Source: a virus
DNA length: 36,012 nt
Reading direction: 5' to 3' (one strand)
Virus record (IMG/VR): IMGVR_UViG_3300043466_003107
Coordinates: 1-36,012 of that record
The notes below the pieces were generated by a model. That model saw only the letters and a program-made list of their open reading frames with translations, ran no database searches and was not told the DNA's origin. Below, one piece after another: positions 1-8,776 of this stretch (position 1 is the first letter of the stretch; each line of letters begins with the position of its first letter). Made by a program: the position numbers and the translations under genes.

Positions 1-141
1 AGCTTGAGCGGCCACTATTGTGTTATTTCCTACAGTTGCCCTCGATATTACAGACGAATTAACTTGAAGAAGCTCTCCCGAAGGAGACCATATTCTATCA
101 ACCGCATTTCCAAAAGTGACCCCGTTAGCGCATCCGCTCAT
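1..141 (-). CDS. 5' part of a small head/tail structural protein gene, cut by the window edge
   Basis: This is the first 47 codons of the gene found complete at 35613-35993, seen again because the window ends overlap. The start ATG at 141 overlaps the TGA stop of the upstream gene (138-701) as ATGA. The single mismatch between the copies changes a Leu codon (right copy) to a Val codon (here). It should not be counted as a second gene; on the circle it is the same locus. Confidence 0.9.
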   Translation of the reverse strand, partial: MSGCANGVTFGNAVDRIWSPSGELLQVNSSVISRATVGNNTIVAAQA

Positions 142-160
142 TTTTTACCCTTTACGAGTT
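1..160. repeat. Left copy of the 160-bp terminal overlap
   Basis: Bases 1-160 match 35853-36012 at every position except base 33, which is C here and G at 35885. This shows that the molecule is circular or circularly permuted. The unique length is about 35,852 bp. The repeat lies inside coding sequence, which argues for an assembly or linearisation overlap and not a dedicated packaging repeat. Confidence 0.95.
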
Positions 161-701
161 CTTTTAACATGTCTTGGAGTTCGGCATTTTGCTTCTGCAT
201 TGCCGCCATTTGCTCTTTTAGAGCTTCCACTTCAACATTTTTGCTCGGCTTTGCGTCAAGATAATCGCAAGCTCGTTTCCTCATGTTCATCGCGCCTATT
301 CCGATTGCGCTCAAAACATGATCGCCCACTTTCGATAACTGTTCAACCGAAAAAACATGCGCTCTTGTACACATATCTTTTTGGGTTTCGGTGAATCCAA
401 GAACATCAAGAGGGGTTCCAATATCTTGGCCTTCATTCAATTGCCATTGCCTGTACACTTCTGAAAACCGCTTGATATCAGCAGGAGTGACAACGCGTAC
501 AACCGTGTCGCCGCCTGGTACTTTTATTTCAATGTATTCAAGTTGTACAGAATCATCGTAGATATCACGTTCCTCGATACGGCTTTCCTCTGCCTTGTAT
601 TTTGGGCCTCTATAGAACCGTACTCTTAGCGACGAATCATCCCCATGACGCATCCGTTGGCCTGAGTTTGGCATTCGATCTTCTAATATTTGTGGAAACA
701 T
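138..701 (-). CDS. Head-region protein with helix-hairpin-helix-like middle and C-terminal coiled coil (187 aa)
   Basis: This protein has no named family that I recognise with certainty. Residues about 95-150 are helical, with a GIGAMNMRKRA segment that resembles a helix-hairpin-helix or SAM-like fold. Residues about 155-185 (VEALKEQMAAMQKQNAELQ) form a clear coiled coil ending in a lysine-rich tail. It lies between the decoration protein and the next small structural gene. Its stop overlaps that gene's start (ATGA), so the two are probably translationally coupled. The position, downstream of the coat and upstream of the tail adaptor, suggests a minor head or connector protein. That role is inferred from position only. 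Confidence 0.75.
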   Translation of the reverse strand: MFPQILEDRMPNSGQRMRHGDDSSLRVRFYRGPKYKAEESRIEERDIYDDSVQLEYIEIKVPGGDTVVRVVTPADIKRFSEVYRQWQLNEGQDIGTPLDVLGFTETQKDMCTRAHVFSVEQLSKVGDHVLSAIGIGAMNMRKRACDYLDAKPSKNVEVEALKEQMAAMQKQNAELQDMLKELVKGKK

Positions 702-759
702 GAATCCTCTTTATTTTTTTAAATAGGGGGGAAGCCGCCTCCCCCCTTTGCCCTATACT

Positions 760-1263
760 TTAGTTACTTGCTCCGTAGAACAATTCACCCGGGCAATAAA
801 TCCCAATGTTCACATCAGCTGCTGCAACTGCTGCCGAACTGTTGAGGAATGCATTGAGGAACTTACCAGTAATGGCAAGGTCATCAAGTTTTCCGTCAGT
901 TGCGCTCAGAGATACTTGAGCGTTAGCGGCAATAGCTTGTGCTGAGGTTGCGCGAAGTAATCCACCAGTTCCGATCCAGAAGTAGTTTCCGGCTGGAACG
1001 GCAGCAAACTGCACAATCCCTACGCATCCTGCTAATGCATCGTCACCCGCTGCGCCGACTTCCAGTTCCCCAGTTGTGGCGTTAAGGCGAAGAATGTATG
1101 CAAGACGAACAGCGAGCGTCCCTGCTGTAGTGTTTTTAACGAGTCGGTAAACAATCCCATCCTTTCCGGTTACACGGTCACCCGCGTTAAAACCGTCTGG
1201 AAGGGAGGTCCCAACATATTCCAGCTCAACCCCACCAAGGGGCTCAATTATTCCAATACCCAT
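760..1263 (-). CDS. Probable capsid decoration/stabilising protein (167 aa)
   Basis: This small, acidic, alanine/glycine-rich protein is predicted to be all beta, with repeated Gly-turn segments (for example residues about 20-40 and 70-105). It lies directly downstream of the coat gene, with 21 bp between them. Head decoration or stabilisation proteins commonly occupy this slot in tailed phages. A good ribosome site (AGGAGG in the gap, minus strand) precedes the ATG at 1263. I see no membrane segment or catalytic motif. The role rests on composition, size and position; no diagnostic motif was recognised. Confidence 0.65.
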   Translation of the reverse strand: MGIGIIEPLGGVELEYVGTSLPDGFNAGDRVTGKDGIVYRLVKNTTAGTLAVRLAYILRLNATTGELEVGAAGDDALAGCVGIVQFAAVPAGNYFWIGTGGLLRATSAQAIAANAQVSLSATDGKLDDLAITGKFLNAFLNSSAAVAAADVNIGIYCPGELFYGASN

Positions 1264-1284
1264 AATAAAAGCCTCCTAAAAAGG

Positions 1285-2262
1285 TTATTGTTGTGCGTAG
1301 CCGTGAAGGAAGAGGTTTCTTCCTGTCATGTTACCAGCCCATGCAAGATAACGAACGGTTGCATCTTGGTTGAATGAATCCCGAGCTTTCAAAGGCACGA
1401 AGTTACGCTTCGACGCAGTTTTGAAAAACAAGTGATTGAGGTTAAGGAATCGGGTGATTGTCGCTGTCGAAACACCTTGGTACCCACCACCGTTGATTAC
1501 TGGAATCCCCATAAACTCAAGATCGCCACCACCAATGGTATCAATCTTAGCATCACCAACTTTCATGATTCTCTGAACGGTCTGAAGAGACTCACGATAA
1601 AAACGATAGTGCGTTCCACCTGCATAAATCAGGGTAGGTCGCTCATTGTTTCGTGTGAGTGCATCAACGCAAAGTCCATAGAACGATTGAATGGTTTGGT
1701 TGCTGATGGTGATACTGTTATCGGAAGCATCAAGAAGCTGACTTCGTGCCCATGTGTAGGTCGCACGGTCTATCCCCCCAACTGTTCCAGAACTCGGAGC
1801 CGATGGCACTAAGAGACCAAGACCACCGATTTGCTTACCGCCGTCTGCTGTCCCATCCGACTCAATATCAACGGCCATCTGGTTCATCATGGTATACTCA
1901 GCAGCCTCGATTCTCTTTTCGAGAAGATCGAATACCTGCTCAGGTCCAGTGTTCTGAACATCGCTTTCAAGACCGTTTATAACAACGGCAACCGCTACCT
2001 GTTTCCAGAGGAACCGGAAAGCGGTGAACTGTTCAGTCTGCGAGGTGTTAAGAACCTCACCCCCAGAGTAACGCTGATAGGAAGGGTTCTCCGCGAAGAG
2101 CTGTTCTTCGAGGATAGATTCCCCACCAGAAACGAGTTTTTGGTTATCTTTCATGAATCTCAGCAACGGAATGTTACGTGAGATACCATCTGCCATTTTT
2201 TTACTTCTTTTGTACATCGTAACGGTGAGCATTTCACCGATACTTGCGTTAGGCTGTGCCAT
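1285..2262 (-). CDS. Major capsid protein, HK97-fold type (325 aa)
   Basis: This is the main coat protein that builds the icosahedral shell. Its length (325 aa) is normal for an HK97-fold coat with no cleaved N-terminal scaffold domain. It contains a GLGLLVP...SSGTVGGIDR stretch at about 148-166 and a following tryptophan/arginine helix, both of which I recognise from podovirus-type coat proteins. It ends in a compact basic/aromatic region (NMTGRNLFLHGY). It follows the scaffold gene by 11 bp and precedes the decoration gene, the standard order for a head module. The scaffold is a separate gene, which fits the lack of an internal delta domain. The exact coat family could not be assigned by eye. 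Confidence 0.88.
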   Translation of the reverse strand: MAQPNASIGEMLTVTMYKRSKKMADGISRNIPLLRFMKDNQKLVSGGESILEEQLFAENPSYQRYSGGEVLNTSQTEQFTAFRFLWKQVAVAVVINGLESDVQNTGPEQVFDLLEKRIEAAEYTMMNQMAVDIESDGTADGGKQIGGLGLLVPSAPSSGTVGGIDRATYTWARSQLLDASDNSITISNQTIQSFYGLCVDALTRNNERPTLIYAGGTHYRFYRESLQTVQRIMKVGDAKIDTIGGGDLEFMGIPVINGGGYQGVSTATITRFLNLNHLFFKTASKRNFVPLKARDSFNQDATVRYLAWAGNMTGRNLFLHGYAQQ

Positions 2263-2273
2263 TTATTTAATCC

Positions 2274-3227
2274 TTAAAAGTAGCCAGTTTCTTTTGCAGC
2301 TTGCATCAAAGCTTCGCGAATACTTCCAGCTTCAGGGGTAGGAGTGGGAGCACCACTCAAACCACTTACACCGCTGGCGGCTCGTTTTACGGATTGGGGG
2401 ACTCCTTGCGGCCTATTTAATCGTGAAAAATTCGGGTGACGCATCACAGCCCCGTAGGTAGTTTCTAATTGCTCCTCGAAAGACAAGTAAGGATAGCTTT
2501 GCTGAATTTCAGGAAGCACCTGCGCCATTGCTTGCCTTACGGCTCCAAAGTGCGGCTTAGTGCTTCCCCAATTCTCTATATAGCTTCTTAATTGCTCGGT
2601 TTGCATTGAAACTTGCTGCTGTTCAATGTCCCGCTTTTGCGATTCAACTGCTCGTCTTTGGTCCTCCACTTCCCATCGAGCTTTGCGAACCTCTGGGGCT
2701 TCGCTCATATCGCTATCTACGGCAATGTCGAGAAGGTCAATTTTGTTTGCGTCTGCAAAGCGTTTCAAAAAAGCTTTTGGGTCGCGCATCATCTCAGAGC
2801 GTTCTGTAATCAATTGTTCAATTACTTGGCCCCGACTAATACCCGCTGCCGCTATTGCTTTTTCGTATGGCTTTAAAACAGTCTCAATTTCTCCCATCTG
2901 TTTTTTGAGATTGCCGTGTTCACTACCGAATCGGCTGATATAAGCGTGCTGCTGGCGTTCTCGCTCCGCGATGTACTTACGCACATCTTTGGGCAAGCCT
3001 TTCCAGTGCTGGCGCATTTCTGCCGCCCACGCCGCTGGCTGCGGTTCGTCATCATCATTTTCTGCGCTTTCTTGTTGCGCTTCTGATGATGGGTCCGAAA
3101 CGTCCGTTGGCTCGGCTTCTTCTGTGGGAATTTGTTCTTCATCCGATTCTACGGATGGCGGTAAATCAGGCAGATCAACATCTAAATCAAGCGCTGCTGA
3201 TTCTAAATCGTCTCTTATATCGCTCAT
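2274..3227 (-). CDS. Scaffolding protein (317 aa)
   Basis: This is the assembly scaffold that directs coat polymerisation and is later lost from the head. It has the usual build. An acidic, Pro/Ser/Glu-rich, probably disordered N-terminus (about 1-65) leads into a charged helical middle. A long coiled coil follows at about 185-225 (rich in Gln, Glu and Arg), then a C-terminal helix that would contact the coat. The start ATG at 3227 overlaps the stop of the upstream gene (ATGA), and the coat gene follows after 11 bp. No serine-protease motif is visible, so this is not an obvious protease-scaffold fusion. Confidence 0.82.
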   Translation of the reverse strand: MSDIRDDLESAALDLDVDLPDLPPSVESDEEQIPTEEAEPTDVSDPSSEAQQESAENDDDEPQPAAWAAEMRQHWKGLPKDVRKYIAERERQQHAYISRFGSEHGNLKKQMGEIETVLKPYEKAIAAAGISRGQVIEQLITERSEMMRDPKAFLKRFADANKIDLLDIAVDSDMSEAPEVRKARWEVEDQRRAVESQKRDIEQQQVSMQTEQLRSYIENWGSTKPHFGAVRQAMAQVLPEIQQSYPYLSFEEQLETTYGAVMRHPNFSRLNRPQGVPQSVKRAASGVSGLSGAPTPTPEAGSIREALMQAAKETGYF

Positions 3228-3631
3228 CGGCGTATCCCTTCAGTGATATCGTTCGGGTTTACTTCTTCGCAGTCTCTTAATTCCTGCGGGACATTCGCGT
3301 TAATGTAGTCTTTATTGCCTCTCATAGCGGCTGTATACCACGCCTTAACTTCTTCAATATCCTCCCGTAACCCTTCAAGTTGTTTATTTTGGTGTCGTCC
3401 GACTGATGCCCAAGTGCGATCGTCATCAATTTCTACGTAACCTTTTTCTTTGGTTACGCGACGGAACGCGCTTTTACTGTCAAAGGTTTGCCCAGTTGCA
3501 GGGTGCCAAGTTGGGTTGATTGTGTCTTGATGAATTGCATGGATAGGATAGGGGACTACTTCCTCGCCACATGGAACAAGTTCCCCAACCGTTGGGTCGT
3601 ACCTCCATTTACCTCTTATCCCCTCGGTCAT
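3224..3631 (-). CDS. Conserved phage protein upstream of the scaffold (135 aa), function unknown
   Basis: The first half contains short motifs (YDPTVGELV, then HQDTINPTWHPATG, then FDSKSAFRR with EKGYVEI) that I recognise from uncharacterised proteins encoded between portal and scaffold in other podovirus-like genomes. Some of these are annotated as FmdB-like or as structural. The second half is helical and charged. There are too few cysteines for a zinc ribbon. It overlaps the scaffold gene by four bases and starts 4 bp after the previous gene. It is probably a minor head-assembly factor, inferred from its neighbours. Confidence 0.7.
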   Translation of the reverse strand: MTEGIRGKWRYDPTVGELVPCGEEVVPYPIHAIHQDTINPTWHPATGQTFDSKSAFRRVTKEKGYVEIDDDRTWASVGRHQNKQLEGLREDIEEVKAWYTAAMRGNKDYINANVPQELRDCEEVNPNDITEGIRR

Positions 3632-3635
3632 CGCT

Positions 3636-4112
3636 TTAATCCATCCGTAATAGAAAGTTAAATAGCAAAGATAAATCTTCTAATTCTTCTTGTTCCTTTC
3701 TAGTTCTTTCCGCTGCTTTTAGCTCTTCCTCGGCCCGTTGCTGTGCAAGAATCTGTTCGATTTCTAGCACCCGCTGCTGTATGCTTCTTCGCGTTCGCTC
3801 TTTTTCTGCTTCAATTACATCTAGTAATCTCAGCTCTGCATCAAGCACCTTATATTGCAACTCTATCAAAATTGATTCTTGCTCAATAGATGCCTTTATT
3901 TGAGCGAATCGCTTCTCGTCTAATTCTCGTTTTACAGCTAGTTGTTTTACTTCTTTAAGAGACTCTTCAATTTTGCAAGTTGCAATTTTTACTCGCCGCT
4001 TTGCTCGTTCCTCTCGCTTTTTCGGTTTCCTGTCTTCAATTATCCATACCTCTTGGTATATCTGCGATATACTTGTCGGTTGAATAAAGCTTTGAAGTAA
4101 GGTTAAAAACAT
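3636..4112 (-). CDS. Long coiled-coil protein in the head module (158 aa)
   Basis: After a hydrophobic N-terminal 25 residues, most of the protein (about 28-145) is a highly charged Lys/Arg/Glu helix with heptad spacing. It ends with LEDLSLLFNFLLRMD. I do not recognise a family. Its ATG lies only two bases after the stop of the small gene at 4115-4282, and no clear Shine-Dalgarno is visible, so it is probably translated by coupling. It sits between the head-fibre protein and the scaffold. A structural or assembly-chaperone role is plausible but unproven. Confidence 0.6.
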   Translation of the reverse strand: MFLTLLQSFIQPTSISQIYQEVWIIEDRKPKKREERAKRRVKIATCKIEESLKEVKQLAVKRELDEKRFAQIKASIEQESILIELQYKVLDAELRLLDVIEAEKERTRRSIQQRVLEIEQILAQQRAEEELKAAERTRKEQEELEDLSLLFNFLLRMD

Positions 4113-4114
4113 GG

Positions 4115-4282
4115 CTAATCAAGCAAGGTTTTCAGTTTTTCCACTGTTCTTTGCGTTTTTGCAATTTCATCTTCTAACTTTTGCAATTCAAGTAAATCGC
4201 CCGCTAATGACATAGAGGCTTGTATTGTGTTTAAAAATACTAAACGCTTTTCGCAAAGACCTAGCAATTGATTTATATCCAT
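4115..4282 (-). CDS. Small helical protein, 55 aa
   Basis: This short reading frame exactly fills the gap between two late genes. Its ATG (4282) lies 6 bp after the stop of the 537-aa gene, and its TAG ends 2 bp before the next ATG. The peptide begins MDINQLLGLCEKRLVFLNTI, and its second half (LELQKLEDEIAKTQRTVEKL) has coiled-coil spacing. The upstream Shine-Dalgarno is weak. The tight fit at both ends and the amphipathic pattern support a real gene. Function is unknown; it may partner the coiled-coil protein that follows. Confidence 0.6.
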   Translation of the reverse strand: MDINQLLGLCEKRLVFLNTIQASMSLAGDLLELQKLEDEIAKTQRTVEKLKTLLD

Positions 4283-4288
4283 AAACTT

Positions 4289-5902
4289 TTACACTAAAAC
4301 GATAAGTTCTTGCGCTACGCTGTTTAGATGAGATTGTAATAAAATTACGTCGTAAAGGTCTGTCCCATCGATTGCGGCATAGGCTGCGATTCGGTTCCCT
4401 GACGCTGCGGTTCCTGATTGAATCCAATCGGTTGGCACCCAAGGACTTAACACCCTATTTTTTACATCAAATCGATACATCTGGTTTAATGCGGAAGCCA
4501 CATAAACGTTCATGTAAAACATCCGGCCTTCGTTTCCAAACGGCGAATAAGCACCACTTGTCCCCACCGTCAAACTCACAGAACCGTCATAGGTAATCGC
4601 GCCCGTCCATGTTCCCGTAATGCTTCCAGCAATGTTTAAAACATCAAGTGTCGACGATCCACCTCGAAAGAAATAACAGAAAGAATGACGGGCATTTCTT
4701 GCCGGATCTGGCTGTATCCCAAATGAAGGAGCCCACATCCCCCCGGTTGAGTTGGCCGCAGGAGCCGCTCCAAAATAGGTTGTACTCCACGATCCCGCCG
4801 TAATGTTATTTGTACCGTTGTTTATTGTAGCGTCGGTATAGTTATATACATAAACGGTTGTGGTCGCGGATGAGCGGAGAAGGAGAAGGTTAGGTAGTTC
4901 GATGACGTACTTTGCGCTGGCCGAAGGTTGTGTAGTCCAAGCTGTCCCAAGCGTATAAACAGGAGATGCCCCTGCGGTATGAGAAGCAATAATTCTTCTT
5001 TGACCAACCGCTGCGGGCGTACCCAAATCTTGCACAATGCGAATTTGAAAGTTCCTAAATTCATTTGCAGCAATTACTGCGTCCCCGAGGGTAGCTTGGC
5101 CTGTGAGGGTTGATGCGCCTGATCCTGTCGCGGTTAATGCCTTTAAACTAGTGATATTAGTATCATAGGTAAAAGCTCCTTTAACAAGTCCCTCTCCTGG
5201 ATAGCAATCGTATGGAGTATATAATTCATCAAGTGCCAAAAGTGCAGAATCAGTGGCGATAGTTGCAGGAAGGTTTGTTATGCTCAACCCAGAAGATAGC
5301 GTATTGGTAGCAACTTCCAACGATCTCCAACTGTTTGCAGCAGTTACCCCAGCCCCAAGCATCCATACTCGACCGGACAAAATTTCATACCTTGCGCCGC
5401 TTGCTGGTGTAAAAGTGAAAGCGTTATCAACGTTTATTGTTGGTGTCGTACCTGCGGAGTTTCCAACAATAAATCTTTCTTCCGTTTTCCCTGCGGTAGT
5501 ATCAATTATTCTAAGCTTAAACCCATACTCGCCCGAACCTCCTCTGTTAGCCAGCATATTCACGCCAACGGCTGTAGCTAATGCAGTTGAAAGCGTAACA
5601 CTGGTAGTCGTGGCCCCCGCTGCAATAGTGCCAACGGCTCCAAAACTAGGCGCAAAAGTTGCTGCTGCACCCGCTCCAAAAGTCCCCGCAAGCGCTGGGG
5701 ATTGAACAAGGTTCCATGCTTTTGTGATAATATTGAATCTATTTAGGACAGTTGATGATACTAATTGATAAACAAATGGATTCCGTGAAGCATCAGAACG
5801 TTGATCACAAGCAATACTTGCACCAGCCGCATGAGCGTTAGGCGATGGTGGGACTTGAACCCACATTAGGCGATCAATTACTTTTTTGAATGTATTTGCC
5901 AT
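4289..5902 (-). CDS. Large beta-rich virion protein, probably head fibre or decoration (537 aa)
   Basis: This protein is Ser/Thr/Gly/Ala-rich with many short beta-strand and turn repeats and very few charged residues in the core. This is typical of fibre-like or decoration virion proteins. It begins with an unusual segment (residues about 8-26, VIDRLMWVQVPPSPNAHAAG) followed by a helical stretch, then Gly/Ala-rich repeats at about 73-105. The DNA for residues 10-22 looks like the T-arm and acceptor end of a tRNA (see the separate entry). It lies between the 134-aa head protein (8 bp upstream) and the coiled-coil genes in the portal-to-scaffold interval. Tail fibre is a less likely alternative because the S74-type fibre is encoded elsewhere. 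Confidence 0.6.
   Translation of the reverse strand: MANTFKKVIDRLMWVQVPPSPNAHAAGASIACDQRSDASRNPFVYQLVSSTVLNRFNIITKAWNLVQSPALAGTFGAGAAATFAPSFGAVGTIAAGATTTSVTLSTALATAVGVNMLANRGGSGEYGFKLRIIDTTAGKTEERFIVGNSAGTTPTINVDNAFTFTPASGARYEILSGRVWMLGAGVTAANSWRSLEVATNTLSSGLSITNLPATIATDSALLALDELYTPYDCYPGEGLVKGAFTYDTNITSLKALTATGSGASTLTGQATLGDAVIAANEFRNFQIRIVQDLGTPAAVGQRRIIASHTAGASPVYTLGTAWTTQPSASAKYVIELPNLLLLRSSATTTVYVYNYTDATINNGTNNITAGSWSTTYFGAAPAANSTGGMWAPSFGIQPDPARNARHSFCYFFRGGSSTLDVLNIAGSITGTWTGAITYDGSVSLTVGTSGAYSPFGNEGRMFYMNVYVASALNQMYRFDVKNRVLSPWVPTDWIQSGTAASGNRIAAYAAIDGTDLYDVILLQSHLNSVAQELIVLV
5838..5874 (-). other. tRNA 3'-end-like sequence (T-arm plus acceptor) inside a coding gene
   Basis: On the minus strand, bases 5864-5848 form a perfect T-arm. 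The 5-bp stem is GTGGG/CCCAC and the loop is TTCAAGT, which fits the TTCRANY T-loop rule. It is followed by an acceptor-like ATCGCCTAA. The same nine bases also occur just before the T-arm, giving 9-bp direct repeats at 5838-5846 and 5866-5874. No D-arm, anticodon arm or matching 5' acceptor strand is present, so this is not a tRNA gene. It could be a relic of an attachment site or of recombination with a tRNA, or a coincidence of the protein sequence VQVPPSP. Confidence 0.45.
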
Positions 5903-5910
5903 ATTTTACC

Positions 5911-6315
5911 TTATGAGATTCGAGATCTGACGCAAGCTGCCCAAGCTGATAAATTCTCTCCTAATTGCCCTATGCGGCCTTGTATTGAATCAATCGATAT
6001 TATATTGGTTAGGCTGGTTAGTGTTCCTGATTCCAATATCACAGTGCCGCGTTGACGTTGAAGCGATTTATCATACCCACGAGGAGAATCTAGCAACCCA
6101 ACTACAGGGATAAGAATATCCCGTACGTTATTCACTTCGACCGTGAGTGGATTTGGCCCCGCTATAGCAACTGGTAGAGGATTGTCGGCACTCGCATCTG
6201 ACGCAACTCCATCAGGTCCAACTGCAATTTTTACGCGCTGGTACAGTACGCCATCAATTTCATCAGCAGCAACGGTGGCCCCGGTTCCAGGCGTGTATCC
6301 AACATTATCAGCCAT
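5911..6315 (-). CDS. Head-associated structural protein (134 aa)
   Basis: The N-terminal third follows a pattern seen in many phage head or baseplate-associated proteins: GTGATVAADEIDGVLYQRVK, then VGPDGVA, then NPLPVAI. The rest is short strands with few charged residues. The gene lies 13 bp after the portal and 8 bp before the large beta-rich protein, so all three are in one transcription unit. The motif is common but the function is not well defined. A decoration or fibre-anchor role is an inference from context. Confidence 0.65.
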   Translation of the reverse strand: MADNVGYTPGTGATVAADEIDGVLYQRVKIAVGPDGVASDASADNPLPVAIAGPNPLTVEVNNVRDILIPVVGLLDSPRGYDKSLQRQRGTVILESGTLTSLTNIISIDSIQGRIGQLGENLSAWAACVRSRIS

Positions 6316-6328
6316 TGTGCTCCTTTTT

Positions 6329-8692
6329 CTACTTGCCTGTTAAACCACGAATCCCAACAAATGCGTCCTTAATTTCTGGGACAACATCATCTGATTCATC
6401 AATAATGATCATCTTATTACCAAGTTCGTCGGTCGTGATTCTACCTTTGCGGGTTCGCTGCCGTGGCATCATATTAAACTCTGCCGCTTTTTCGACGCTC
6501 ATTTTGAGCATTTCACGCCCGTGTTTTAGCTCTTCAATCTTACGCTCGCGTTCATCTTCAAGGTAAATCTTTTCTCGTTCTAATTGTTGTTTTTCGCGTT
6601 CTAACGTTGCTTTTAGCGCAAGTTCAGCTTCGTCCTTCATCTTTTGCTGCTGCTGTTTCATCATTTCAGCTTGCAACTTTTGAGCTTCTACTTGTGCCGT
6701 TATCTCATTCTCGGCAGATGCCTGCTGCTGGCCTTGCTGTGTGGCCTGCTCCTGTTGCATCCGTTGTTGTTCTTCCATCGCCTTGGCTTCTTGTCGAGCC
6801 TTTTCCATCTCTGTCTCAACTTCGGTGAGCGCTTTTTCTAATTTGCCTTTTATTTCTCGGCCTGCTTCAAACTGGCTAGTTGTGTAAAGGGTTATCTCGT
6901 TAATAACTGGCATCAACTGCGGAATCGCTTGAGCGTGTGGAAGCAATACGTTAAACAAATTGCCTAGTGCATTAGTTAGGTCAATTGCAGATTGTTTTGC
7001 AGCTTCTTGGTCTGCGAAAGTAGTCGAATCTGTTTCAATATCAATGCGATAATCGCTTTGAGTATCATTGCGAAGTAGGTCAATTACACCGCCTAAATAC
7101 TCTTCTATTTCAGGGTCGTTACTGACACCTGCCATCTTAATCATGGTTTGCGATTGGAAGTGGTTCTTGATGACTTGCGCAATTAGGGCAACCACGTCTC
7201 GGCAAAACTTGGCGACTTTCCGCTGCCTATCGCTAATTCGACTCATCGCGTACTGAGTCTTAATCTGTTGTGCCCCTAAAGTCTCGGAAGCACGAGAAGT
7301 CCCGCGTACAATGTCAGAGATACCCGTGATATCGTATATCTGTTGCTTTTCTTGCTCCATCGCTTCATGCAGCACTCTCAAAATCGCCGCATGGTCGGCC
7401 ATCGATAGTACTTCCAGTGCGGTTTTTACGCCGCCCTGTTGTAGGTACATCTGAAAGTTAGAAAGCTGAATATGGGTACCGTTTGGCTTTCTTAGTATGT
7501 TATCTAGCTCTGGGTTCTCGCTGCTAGATATCGAAAGCACCTTGATGTATCTCGCAATATCTTGGGCTTTTTGGCAAAGCTGATTAAGCGTCTCTTGCTG
7601 GTCTTGGTAGAAACAGATATCGGGTCTTGGGATAAGTCCCGTGGTAAGGGTAGCAAATAAAGGTTCAGGGCAGGGGAAGAACTCATCAAAAACAAGGTAA
7701 GGTTCGTCCTCTTTTAAGACTTCGTTGTGCCCTTCAGCTAACCAATAGACCTTATTAGAATCCTTACACCAAACCTCATAAACGCAAATACGGCCCTTGT
7801 TTATTTCCTTCTCCGCGTCTTCTTGCGCCGCTTCCTGCGAGTTGCGATAAGTAACGTAAGCATCTTCTCCGAATTTCTCCTTAAACTCTTTTTTAGTTAT
7901 ATGGGTTTTTCGGGCTACTTTTCGGACTTCCGCCCAAGTTCTTGCTGGTTCAAACAGCAGGTCCGTCCAATGGATGTAATCGACAACGCATCGCTCATCG
8001 ACAAGCGTTTCAACGGGCTCGCCGTCAATGTAATACCCTTCATCGTCTTGCTTAACGAGTTTGGGGTCTACAGGTTGCCCCATCTCATCAACGTACTGTT
8101 CTTGGCCTTCCGGTGCTTCTGGGTAACTTTCTGGGGCTTCACCCGCTTCGGGAGCTTCTGGCCCTTCTTGTTCGCCGCCCATCTCCTCCCCCATACCCAT
8201 CGGAGGCATTCCAGGCATTTGGCCCATCATAGGGGCAGGGGACTCAGGCAACTCTTGCACTCGAATTTTCGGAACCTCTACGCCTATTTTTGGCTCGTAA
8301 CGTACCCATAGGGCACCTTGGCCTACCACCAAATAATCATCAACGGCGCGTGACACGGCGGCATCGAACCCCGAGACTTCCACCTGAAAGCGTGTGCAAC
8401 GCTCTAAAATCTGGCTCCCTAAACGCGCTGTAATGTCCTTTGACGGGTATCGCCTAAATATCTCCGGCTTTGGAGGTTGGGCGTAAAGAGCAGGTTTGAG
8501 GGTATTAACAATCGACCAAAACACGTTCAATTGTGCAGGTCTTTCAACGTAGGGGCTGTAATCTTCTCCGGCATAAAGCTGCTCGCTGCGCCTTGCCATC
8601 TCATAGTAACGCTCACGCGCCTTTTTCCACCGTCGTATCTCGGTGTGCAGGGGATGCTCTTTGTCTTTATCGTCGCTTTCGTACTCAGCCAT
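6329..8692 (-). CDS. Portal protein, podovirus type (787 aa)
   Basis: The portal forms the dodecameric ring at one capsid vertex through which DNA is packaged and ejected. The length, the N-terminal pattern (RRWKKARERYYEMARRSEQLY, then NVFWSIVNTLKPALYAQPPKPE) and the position directly after the large terminase support the call. Later landmarks are a tryptophan-rich wing region and a helical stem with QEAINQL-like residues (ETLNQLCQKAQDIARY). A Met/Pro/Glu-rich low-complexity insertion occupies about 148-215. The C-terminal 180 residues are a long Gln/Glu/Lys helix, reminiscent of the barrel of P22-like portals. The following genes begin 13 bp downstream. Confidence 0.88.
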   Translation of the reverse strand: MAEYESDDKDKEHPLHTEIRRWKKARERYYEMARRSEQLYAGEDYSPYVERPAQLNVFWSIVNTLKPALYAQPPKPEIFRRYPSKDITARLGSQILERCTRFQVEVSGFDAAVSRAVDDYLVVGQGALWVRYEPKIGVEVPKIRVQELPESPAPMMGQMPGMPPMGMGEEMGGEQEGPEAPEAGEAPESYPEAPEGQEQYVDEMGQPVDPKLVKQDDEGYYIDGEPVETLVDERCVVDYIHWTDLLFEPARTWAEVRKVARKTHITKKEFKEKFGEDAYVTYRNSQEAAQEDAEKEINKGRICVYEVWCKDSNKVYWLAEGHNEVLKEDEPYLVFDEFFPCPEPLFATLTTGLIPRPDICFYQDQQETLNQLCQKAQDIARYIKVLSISSSENPELDNILRKPNGTHIQLSNFQMYLQQGGVKTALEVLSMADHAAILRVLHEAMEQEKQQIYDITGISDIVRGTSRASETLGAQQIKTQYAMSRISDRQRKVAKFCRDVVALIAQVIKNHFQSQTMIKMAGVSNDPEIEEYLGGVIDLLRNDTQSDYRIDIETDSTTFADQEAAKQSAIDLTNALGNLFNVLLPHAQAIPQLMPVINEITLYTTSQFEAGREIKGKLEKALTEVETEMEKARQEAKAMEEQQRMQQEQATQQGQQQASAENEITAQVEAQKLQAEMMKQQQQKMKDEAELALKATLEREKQQLEREKIYLEDERERKIEELKHGREMLKMSVEKAAEFNMMPRQRTRKGRITTDELGNKMIIIDESDDVVPEIKDAFVGIRGLTGK

Positions 8693-8776
8693 CCCGCTTT
8701 AACCCCTACATAGAGAATCTCTCGCTCAAACCACATGCGATAAGGGTATCTGATATTGCCTTAAAATGAAAAGAGC

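Noticed and set aside
5838-5910. Complete tRNA gene
   Set aside because: Only the T-arm and acceptor 3' side are present; no D-arm, anticodon arm or matching 5' acceptor strand is found.
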